Below are positions 55,003-64,000 of a stretch of DNA of 64,000 nt, piece after piece. The position numbers were made by a program, and so were the translations under genes. The DNA comes from Arcuatula senhousia (taxonomy: Eukaryota; Mollusca; Bivalvia; Mytilida; Mytilidae), in the NCBI GenBank assembly GCA_963971305.1, contig OZ020307.1, positions 57,037,702 to 57,101,701 of the forward strand. The letters run 5' to 3'. Below the pieces are notes generated by a model, which was given only the letters and a program-made list of their open reading frames with translations, was not told the DNA's origin and did no database searches. Within the stretch, counting starts at the first letter, position 1, and each line of letters starts with the position of its first letter.

Positions 55003-56975
55003 TGAGCTAAGATGTGATTTTTTACTTTATACATCCACAGGTGATAACATGTGAGGCACTCAAGATTTTTTCTTTCATAAAACAAATAATAAAAATAAAT
55101 GAAAAATATAACTATGAAGATGTGCAAAGAACATTTTATTAACAAAACTTAAACAGATTTATCCTTAAAAAAACCCTAAAACAAATGAATCTTTTAGTTA
55201 ATCATGGAAGCACAAATTTGGGAGAGAATATTTCTTAAGACATTCCTTTGGTGATAAAGCACGTTAGCCACTCAAAAACATGACGCATGGTTTAATTCAT
55301 CTGTCAAAAAATCAATGCAATATTATTTTGGATTTTGTTCATTAGATTTGCCTTATTAAAGTAAACAGTGGCTCGGCGACTTAAGAGGTTTATAGAAAAT
55401 TGATATTACTTTTGTGTTCACTGAGCTTTGCAAGAATAGATTGTCTTGGGGTAGGAATGACTCCGTAGCCTTTACGCTTAGATGAGAGTACGTCCGTTTC
55501 TTTAAAAGATTTCTCATCTCATCTGAAAAAAAGCAATCCATTATCACTTGGACCCAAGTCTCTACTTAATTGAAGTTTAATTTGATTTCTTCTTCTTCTT
55601 TTTTCCATTTGTACCCCAAAGATTTAACTTTGATATATCTAGATCTCCGTTTTGTAACATTGTCTCTGATGAACAAAACACACAATGCAAAACTCACTGT
55701 GCTGGCATCTGTACCTATGATAAAGGTCTCTTTTAAAGATAGACCCCATTTCTAATTTGATATAAATGACAAAAGTTCACGATTCGGACGTTGGAAATTC
55801 TGGTTATCTGATCACATGTTCTATCGGGTTTGTCTCCAAGTAATTCTTAAAGTCTACTAGCAGAGTGCCTACCTTTTCCACCTACGAGTGAGTAAGTCCT
55901 GTAAGTGACTCTGAGTTGGTGTACTACGCCCATGCAACGCTATATAGATTGTTTAGAGACGATGAAAATGAAAATGATGATACAATGAACATGAAATGAT
56001 GATGATGAGAAATATGGGGATGGGATGGGAAACAAAGGAATAGTTAATTTTGAAGATCACAAGAAAATCGGGAGAGGTGGGTAGAGACAGAAAATTTAAC
56101 CTATGTGGTGCACTGCTTGGCGGTCCACAAAGGGATCTTTTACGTGCATGAAGCGAAGCACTCTTCACACACGTTGGCCCACTTTGGACGGCGGTCAGGG
56201 CTTCCGTATCATAAGCCTGACAATTAACCCCCACGGACGAGGACCACCCTATTCAGCCATCTAGGATACACACTTTGTCGCTCTGTGGGCTGAGCACTGA
56301 CCAGACTTCAGAATCTCATGACCCTAAGTCGCATCTTACGAAAAAAAAAGGCTCTGCTGCGGGACAATGCGCCTCCAATGCCCAGCACGGGACTTTTCCA
56401 CATACCTATACTCTTTTTCCCTTGTGAGACATAGGGTGACAATCAGTTGCCACCACTTCATCCTGCCCTTCGCCTTATTTGTGTCTGTACATAGACTAGT
56501 CCAGTGTATTCAAGCAAGGTGAGAAGGATTAAATAGGGAAGATCTGATGCTGGCACCAGTCGCAAACTTAAGACTGCAGCGCATGCTTTTTGTTGCCTAG
56601 TTGACGACCTCTTTCACCTGTTTAAGCGTATTATACAATTTTCATGTTCGGCTAAAGCTAGGAAAATCGGGAAGAGTTATTTTACGTCAATTACATATTT
56701 GTAGAGGTATCAATTGTGCCTCATATCTAATATGAAAGTTATAAAAGACGATTCCATCGGCCAATAAGCAATAGAATACATGTAACCACATTTTAATTAT
56801 ATGCACGGTAAATTTAATTACTAGTATATTGAAATTATAATATTGATTGCATTTTCATTAAAATTTAATGTACGAGGCACAATTGGAATAATGAATAATC
56901 GGCGCAGATGATCTCATCCTTTCATACACTATGTTTTCGCAAATGATACACTGGTGCAATTAAGTTGTACTGCAA
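55003..56975. other. Non-coding stretch
   Basis: No supported gene. 56070-56600 is relatively GC-rich, and its minus strand has short open pieces (for example RAGHWRRIVPQQ) that could be a worn LINE tail, but evidence is too thin to call. Confidence 0.4.
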
Positions 56976-58115
56976 AACAAGAGGCTCCCAGGAGCCGGAA
57001 TCGTTCACCTGAGCTACACAGATACACAAATTTTGTAGATATTATTGTCCTTATTCATATGCAATTTAAATTTTTGAAATATCTTGTATAGTTTTCAAGC
57101 TATAGGGCTAAATAAGCGCAAAATTTTGAAAAAAAATCAAACAAGAGGCTCTCAGGAGCCTGAATCGCTCACCTGACATATGTGCCTGAAGTGAAGGTTA
57201 ATAGGCAAAATCTATTTGACGTTGCAAGGGTCATAAGATCAATAAGGTGGTCATCTGACAATATGGTTGATCTTAAGGTGCTGATCACTTTTGTTCTCAA
57301 TCTAAATTTAAAAATTTGTCACCCTTTTTGAGTTATTAGCAAAAATGCAGTTTAACCCAATGTTCTATTTTTAGCCACAGCGGCCATGTTTTACAACCAA
57401 TCGAAAATCCCCGCATCAGTTCTATACACCTAATGCTAATAAACAACAATAATAAGTTTGGTTGCAATTGGACTTAAAGTGTCAGAGGAGTAAACGTTTT
57501 CAATGTAACAAGGAAATGCTTTTTAAATGCTCAATTTTGACGTTCTAAGGGCAATAACTCCTCAAAGAAAAGAGCCTACAATGTTGACCCAATTACATAT
57601 TTTGTAGATCTTGACGCGCTTAACAATATGCAATTTAAATTTCTCAAATATCTTGTATAGTTTTCAAGACACTGAGCTAAACAGGTGCAAAATTTGCAAA
57701 GGTGCTGATCACTTTTGTTCCCAATCAAAATTTTAAAATCTGTCACCCTTTTTGAGTTATTTGCAAAAAAACTGCCATTTCCCCCTATGTTATATTTTTA
57801 GCCACAGCGGCCATGTTTTACAACGAATCAAAAATCTTCACTTCAGTTCTATACACCTAATGCTAATAAACAACTATACAAAGTTTGATTCAAATTAGAC
57901 TAAAAGTGTCAGAGGAGTTAAAGTTTTCAATGTAATGAGGAAATGCTGTGAAAATGCTCAATTTTGACGTTCTAAGGGCAATAACTCCTAAAAGGAAAGG
58001 TCCTACAACGTTGATCCGATTACATATTTTGTAGATCTTAATGTGCTTAACAATATGAAATTTAAATTTCTCAAATATCTAGTATAGTTTTCAAGATATT
58101 GAGCTAAACAGGTGC

Positions 58116-58803
58116 CGTCGTGTCAATCTTATAGTGTTATATCTCCAGTTTTTAAAAAAATTGAGATAATTATTTTTTTTACTTCCTTGTACCCTCATAC
58201 AGATATACCAGTGATCAAAATTGATATATTTTAAGTTTTGACAGTTTTCTTCAGAACTAGACTGTTCTATCTCCATATGTTCCATTGGATTAACATTGGG
58301 TCTATTTATAGCCCAAAACCGAAAGCTTAAGAAAGTTTCAATATTAGACTGATGTATATCCAAATTTTTGACTTATTATTTGGTCTTTCAAAGTTTTTTT
58401 GCCAGATATCTTTGAAATTCTAGGCTTATTTGTTTCTATCTTTTAAAATCATTTTATTTTCAGTGATTTTCAGCACATTTTGGTGTGTCATAATACGAAT
58501 ATTAAAGATATTATATATTTATGGTCTATCTCCATTGACAATATTAACAAGATTTTGAAAAAATCCACTTTGTTTCTTAACAATGTTCTATCTCCAAAAA
58601 AGGGGGGTCTAATTCTATGTAATTTTGGCTGTCTGTTAAAAACAAATTGTTGTTTTCAACAAGTTTAAGAACTATGCATTCATTAAATTCAAAACTACTT
58701 ATTTCTGAGACAATTTACAAAAGATTTTGGACTACCAACTTTAAACCCAATTTACCAACAATTTAAAAATATTGACATACATCACTATAAGATTGACATG
58801 ACG
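58116..58803. mobile_element. 688-bp non-autonomous DNA transposon with 21-bp TIRs
   Basis: CGTCGTGTCAATCTTATAGT... at the left is inverted as ...CTATAAGATTGACATGACG at the right, 20 of 21 positions matching. AGGTGC flanks both sides (58110-58115 and 58804-58809). The related subunit near 57680 reads GCTAAACAGGTGCAAAATTT without the insert, confirming a 6-bp target duplication. The interior has repeated CTATCTCCA words and no transposase. Superfamily not assigned. Confidence 0.88.
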
Positions 58804-60000
58804 AGGTGCAAAATTTGCAAAAAATCCACAAAAAGGGCAATAACTCCTACATGGGTTGTTGGATTTTCTTCAAAATTTCAGGGTACGTAGATCTTGAGGT
58901 GCTGATTACTTTTTTCCTTGCCAGAATTTTGATATCTGTAGCCGTTTTTGAGTTATTTGCAAAAAAATGCATTTTACCCATATGTTCTATTTTTAGCCAT
59001 GGCGGCCATGTTTTACGACGAATCAAAAATCCCCACATTAGTTCTAAGCACCGTATGCTAATGAACAACCATACAAAGTTTGGTTGCAATTGGACTTATG
59101 GTGTCAGAGGAGTTAACGTTTTAAAAAGTTTACGGACGAACGGACGACGGACGCAAAGTGATGACAATAGCTCACTTCGGGTCAGGTGAGCTAAAAAGGC
59201 AATAACTCCCACATCAGCGATTAGATCTTTTTCAAAATTTCAGGACAGGTAGATCTTAATATGATGATCACTTTTGATTCTTGCACAATCTTGATATCTG
59301 TAACCATTTTTGAGTTATTAGCAAAAAACTACAAGTAACCCCTATATTCTATTTTTAGCCATGGCGGCCATGTTTTTTGACGAATCTAAAATCTGAACGA
59401 TGGAATAGTAGCATATATGCTATTATACAAGTGTGCCAAGTTTAAATGCAGTTGGTCTTATGGTGTCAGACAAGTTAATCTTTGAAATTCGGGGGAAAAG
59501 TAATAAAAAAATGGTAAATTTTGACGTTCTAAGGGCAATAACTCCTAAAAGGAATGGTCCTACAGCTTTGACCTAATTATATGAAATATAGATCTTGATG
59601 TGCTCAATCATAGGCAATATGAATTTTTGACATATCTGGTGTAGTTTTTAAGATAAAGGGCTAAATAAGTGCAAAATTTTGAAAAAAATCAAGAAAAAGG
59701 GCCATAACTCCTACATCCGTTGTTGGATCTTTTTGAAAATTTCTGGGCAGGAAGATCTTGAGGTGCTGATCACTTTTACCCTCGCCAGAATTTTGATATT
59801 TGTTACCGTTTTTGAGTTATTTGCTAAAAATTGTACTTTGACCCCTATGTTCTATTTTTAGCCATGGCGGCCATGTTTTTTACGAATCAAAAATCCGAAC
59901 GATAGTTTTGTACAGATAATGCCACTTAACAACTGTACCAAGTTTGGTTGCAATTGGACTTATGGTGTCGGACAAGTTAACGTTTGAAAAATTGTTTACA

Positions 60001-60044
60001 GACGACGACAGACGACGACAGACGACGACGACGACGACGGACGC
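60001..60044 (+). repeat. GAC/ACG trinucleotide microsatellite
   Basis: GACGACGACA repeated, then (GAC)n, next to the 3' end of the dispersed repeat. The related site near 59131-59155 has GGACGAACGGACGACGGACG. Confidence 0.9.
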
Positions 60045-60129
60045 CAAGTGATGATAAAAGCTCACCTGGACCTTCGGCTAAAAAGACGTCAAAGTGGCGC
60101 AGACGGATATCTCCCGGAAATTCAACACA

Positions 60130-60276
60130 TTATTTAAGGAATGACTGCCATAATTATTTTTTTTTCATTGGGGTATGAAAAAAAAAATGCACATTGTATA
60201 ATCCGAAACGCGAATTATACATAATGTGCAAAACTTTTTTTTTATATCCACAATGACAGTCATTCCTTATAAATAA
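60130..60276. mobile_element. Foldback (MITE-like) element
   Basis: TTATTTAAGGAATGACTGCC and GCACATTGTATAAT on the left are mirrored by ATTATACATAATGTGC and GACAGTCATTCCTTATAAAT on the right, separated by CCGAAACGCGA. Long A- and T-runs face each other inside the arms. There is no coding capacity. Confidence 0.75.
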
Positions 60277-60317
60277 ATTTTCAAAACGATTTAACAAAAC
60301 ATGAAAATCTTACTCAT

Positions 60318-60791
60318 AAGGTATAAAACCACTAATTCGCAATCCGGTAGAGGACGAACCTGAATATAGTTCCTATTTTGAGACAATATAGTTCCATTAA
60401 AGTATTGACCCAGCTAAAACTATTGAATGCAAATCATTAAATGAGCTTTTATTTGAAAGATGAACATCTTAGAAACAATTTCAGCCCATGTTTCTTCATA
60501 TATATGTTAAGTGTCAATTTTTAGGATTACTTTTACTTGGGGTCTCATTCTTGCCAGAAACATGACTAGAAAGTACCGGACGTTCATGATGATTTAAACC
60601 GGGAACCAGATTTTCCCGTTATTCAATGTAAGATGTGCTAGTTTTTGAACTGGAGTGAGCCAAATGATTTTGCATTGAAATAAGACTATTGACACTTTAT
60701 TTGAACTTTAGACAAAAAATCTACAGCATTTTAGAAATATCCAATTTAACATAGGAAGCAATGGGACTCGGAATTAGTGGTTTTATACCTT
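60318..60791. mobile_element. 474-bp inverted-repeat element at the head of each 1,719-bp unit
   Basis: AAGGTATAAAACCACTAATT(C) at 60318-60338 and its exact complement at 60771-60791 form a perfect 21-bp terminal inverted repeat in unit 1. In unit 2 (62039-62510) the outer two bases differ at the left. The start of the tandem unit coincides with the left TIR. Confidence 0.75.
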
Positions 60792-63700
60792 GTATTGGAA
60801 GGCTGAGAAAACTTTTTTCCTGAAAAAAGCTACTTTTTCTTTGTAAACAGTTTGGATATTATGTGAATAATATGTAAAAACTACCAAAACAGCATATGTT
60901 GTGATTTTTTTTAAAATTTGGCCCCTAAATTTTCTAATCTCTCAAAATTTCCATTTTTGGGTATTTATCTGGCTTACAAATTTCCAAAAGACCCTAAACT
61001 TCATAGAATGCTATTTTGGTGATTCAAATAACTTAAAACAATCTCACTTAGTCATTTTATATCAGTTTTCAACAGATTTGGCTTTTAGAAGTTACATTAT
61101 TGGCAAAATATATGTTCAACATAATGCGCCTGAGTGCGCTTTATTAAAATTCACCACTGAATATTAAAAACTGTTTGTTTTCCTTATTTTTTGTTTTTTT
61201 TAAACAAAATTGTTTTTTTTTGAGGTCCTGAGTAACCATGTTTAGCATTTTAGTAGCTTATAGATGAATGGCTTGGCAAAATCTGTTTTTCTGAGCACAA
61301 TATTCACCCTCTATTAGGTAACACGGCTCAAATGCAGTGCAGTATTGATATGAAAAGGATGTTTTTAAGGATATTTTTCACAAGAAGAAGAAAAGAATAG
61401 AGAAACTGAATGATTTATGTGTCTTAAGATTGCAAACAGTGCATTTAGTTCCCTTATTTATTTCAGTCTTGAAAAATTTGTTATAAACATTCAGTTTTGC
61501 GCAATGTAATTTGATACGTGTAATGAGTATTAGTAATTTTAGGCATTGTTTTTAATATTTTTCTACACAACAATATTTTAAAGTGACTTTTTATAAACAC
61601 TAAGGTCTTGTGTGGCATCTGGCATGTTTTAAAGCTAAAAAAAAGTATTCTAGTGTGATTTTTAAGGTTTTTGGTATGTTTTTGCCCATAAAAAGGGGGA
61701 GGGCCCTTTAACCTATTATTTTCATTATAAATGACATTATGTTTTACTTTTACAGGAAAAGACATTAGAAATGTATCATTAATAAACAAACAAATGCAAA
61801 TGTTCAATCCAGTTGTAAGAAAATAGTTAAGATTTTCCACTTTTCCCCCAAAAATGATATTTTTAGTAAATCAGGATTTTTTGGTTAATTGCATTAAAGT
61901 ATATGGTCTAAAAGGTGGCCCGCAGTAGTAAAAGTTTCTAAGAAATATACATAAAAATAGGTTTTTATTTGTCGCAATAAACCAATTTATGTAAAAAAGG
62001 ACAATTATTAAGTATTAAAGAGGTTTTTTTCTGTTATAGGTATAAAACCACTAATTCGCAATCCGGTAGAGGACGAACCTGAATATAGTTCCTATTTTGA
62101 GACAATATAGTTCCATTAAAGTATTGACCCAGCTAAAACTATTGAATGCAAATCATTAAATGAGCTTTTATTTGAAAGATGAACATCTTAGAAACAATTT
62201 CAGCCCATGTTTGTTCATATATATGTTAAGTGTCAATTTTTAGGATTACTTTTACTTGGGGTCTCATTCTTGCCAGAAACATGACTAGAAAGTACCGGAC
62301 GTTCATGATGATTTAAACCGGGAACCAGATTTTCCCGTTATTCAATGTAAGATGTGCTAGTTTTTGAACTGGAGTGAGCCAAATGATTTTGCATTGAAAT
62401 AAGACTATTGACACTTTATTTGAACTTTAGACAAAAAATCTACAGCATTTTAGAAATATCCAATTTAACATAGGAAGCAATGGGACTCGGAATTAGTGGT
62501 TTTATACCTTGTATTGGAAGGCTGAGAAAACTTTTTTCCTGAAAAAAGCTACTTTTTCTTTGTAAACAGTTTGGATATTATGTGAATAATATGTAAAAAC
62601 TACCAAAACAGCATATGTTGTGATTTTTTTTAAAATTTGGCCCCTAAATTTTCTAATCTCTCAAAATTTCCATTTTTGGGTATTTATCTGGCTTACAAAT
62701 TTCCAAAAGACCCTAAACTTCATAGAATGCTATTTTGGTGATTCAAATAACTTAAAACAATCTCACTTAGTCATTTTATATCAGTTTTCAACAGATTTGG
62801 CTTTTAGAAGTTACATTATTGGCAAAATATATGTTCAACATAATGCGCCTGAGTGCGCTTTATTAAAATTCACCACTGAATATTAAAAACTGTTTGTTTT
62901 CCTTATTTTTTGTTATTTTTAAACAAAATTGTTTTTTTTTGAGGTCCTGAGTAACCATGTTTAGCATTTTAGTAGCTTATAGATGAATGGCTTGGCAAAA
63001 TCTGTTTTTCTGAGCACAATATTCACCCTCTATTAGGTAACACGGCTCAAATGCAGTGCAGTATTGATATGAAAAGGATGTTTTTAAGGATATTTTTCAC
63101 AAGAAGAAGAAAAGAATAGAGAAACTGAATGATTTATGTGTCTTAAGATTGCAAACAGTGCATTTAGTTCCCTTATTTATTTCAGTCTTGAAAAATTTGT
63201 TATAAACATTCAGTTTTGCGCAATGTAATTTGATACGTGTAATGAGTATTAGTAATTTTAGGCATTGTTTTTAATATTTTTCTACACAACAATATTTTAA
63301 AGTGACTTTTTATAAACACTAAGGTCTTGTGTGGCATCTGGCATGTTTTAAAGCTAAAAAAAAGTATTCTAGTGTGATTTTTAAGGTTTTTGGTATGTTT
63401 TTGCCCATAAAAAGGGGGAGGGCCCTTTAACCTATTATTTTCATTATAAATGACATTATGTTTTACTTTTACAGGAAAAGACATTAGAAATGTATCATTA
63501 ATAAACAAACAAATGCAAATGTTCAATCCAGTTGTAAGAAAATAGTTAAGATTTTCCACTTTTCCCCCAAAAATGATATTTTTAGTAAATCAGGATTTTT
63601 TGGTTAATTGCATTAAAGTATATGGTCTAAAAGGTGGCCCGCAGTAGTAAAAGTTTCTAAGAAATATACATAAAAATAGGTTTTTATTTGTCGCAATAAA

Positions 63701-64000
63701 CCAATTTATGTAAAAAAGGACAATTATTAAGTATTAAAGAGGTTTTTTTCTGTTATAGGTATAAAACCACTAATTCGCAATCCGGTAGAGGACGAACCTG
63801 AATATAGTTCCTATTTTGAGACAATATAGTTCCATTAAAGTATTGACCCAGCTAAAACTATTGAATGCAAATCATTAAATGAGCTTTTATTTGAAAGATG
63901 AACATCTTAGAAACAATTTCAGCCCATGTTTGTTCATATATATGTTAAGTGTCAATTTTTAGGATTACTTTTACTTGGGGTCTCATTCTTGCCAGAAACA
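60319..64000 (+). repeat. 1,719-bp tandem array, 2.1 copies in window
   Basis: Units start at about 60319, 62039 and 63758; the period is 1,719 bp and the array runs off the right edge. Units are almost identical: noted differences are GTTTCTTCAT versus GTTTGTTCAT (60490/62209) and GTTTTTTTTA versus GTTATTTTTA (about 61193/62912). Small open frames (for example 60901-61167 and minus 61481-61840) recur in each unit but lack motifs and are not called as genes. Confidence 0.95.

Larger units (their letters stand above)
56976..60090 (+). repeat. Dispersed repeat family with ~300-bp subunits (AAGAGGCT...GAGCTAAAAA)
   Basis: 5' ends at 56976 (AACAAGAGGCTCCCAGGAGCC) and about 57140 (ACAAGAGGCTCTCAGGAGCC) are each followed by TGAATCGCTCACCTG-type sequence. 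3' ends at about 59197 and 60086 read AGCTCAC...AGGTGAGCTAAAAA or AGCTCACCTGGACC...CTAAAAA. Five subunits share GGCAATAACTCC, GATCTTGA, TTTTTGAGTTATTTGC and GCGGCCATGTTTT (at 57371, 57800, 58993, 59356 and 59860). No coding capacity. A hairpin next to a CTAA end recalls Helitron 3' ends, but this is inference. Confidence 0.7.

Noticed and set aside
56341..56600. Minus-strand LINE tail suggested by MKWWQLIVTL and RAGHWRRIV
   Set aside because: Too short and without the conserved Cys/His or RT motifs to support a call.
60901..61167. 88-codon frame repeated in the tandem units (also 62620-62886), and a minus-strand 119-codon frame (61481-61840, 63200-63559)
   Set aside because: Recurrence follows from the tandem duplication. 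The sequences are low-complexity Phe/Ile/Asn-rich without motifs, and the 88-codon frame has no good ATG.

Overview
The window looks like a repeat-rich intergenic stretch of a marine bivalve genome, probably a mussel (Mytilidae). The organism call is inference from the AT-rich background full of short acatgta-type words, split animal-type exons, and the dense mix of Ty3/gypsy, tyrosine-recombinase, LINE, Penelope-like and foldback elements. Only one host gene is visible. At the extreme left, two minus-strand exons (648-835 and 1-48, the latter cut by the window edge) encode the N-terminal half of a mitochondrial-type methylenetetrahydrofolate dehydrogenase/cyclohydrolase (MTHFD2-like). Their splice phases join cleanly.

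Layout: 1-7 kb holds the gene end plus small inverted-repeat elements and old dispersed repeats. 7,032-13,931 is a complete-ended Ty3/gypsy LTR retrotransposon: two 849/850-bp LTRs, a GTAC target duplication and a tRNA-Leu primer site. Its body has lost gag, protease and most of RT, its integrase is frameshifted, and it carries a 3' extension with two C2H2 zinc fingers. 14-20.9 kb contains LINE remnants, a tRNA-like sequence and inverted-repeat elements. After a 100-N gap, 21,016-34,528 is about 75 head-to-tail copies of a 179-bp, comparatively GC-rich satellite that is almost invariant.

34.5-49.9 kb contains a 5'-truncated LINE with an FADD motif, a 1,799-bp element with identical 460-bp terminal direct repeats and a recognisable empty-site paralogue, a Penelope-like RT remnant, a 1,386-bp PIF/Harbinger-like non-autonomous transposon with TTA duplications, and several foldbacks. 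49,912-55,002 is a tyrosine-recombinase (DIRS/Ngaro-type) retrotransposon: RT-RNase H, tyrosine recombinase and an SGNH hydrolase domain, with A...B-A...B split direct repeats. The recombinase appears to be fused to the hydrolase across an 80-nt phase-compatible intron, and the hydrolase is interrupted by foreign sequence including an antisense LINE tail.

55-60 kb is mostly one dispersed repeat family with roughly 300-bp subunits, into which a 688-bp inverted-repeat transposon has inserted with a 6-bp duplication. From 60,319 to the right edge the sequence is a tandem array with a 1,719-bp unit that begins with a perfect-TIR element.

No intact host gene is fully contained. Most of what is here is mobile or satellite DNA at very different ages: near-identical repeats (LTRs, 460-bp repeats, satellite, 1,719-bp unit) sit beside heavily decayed LINE tails.
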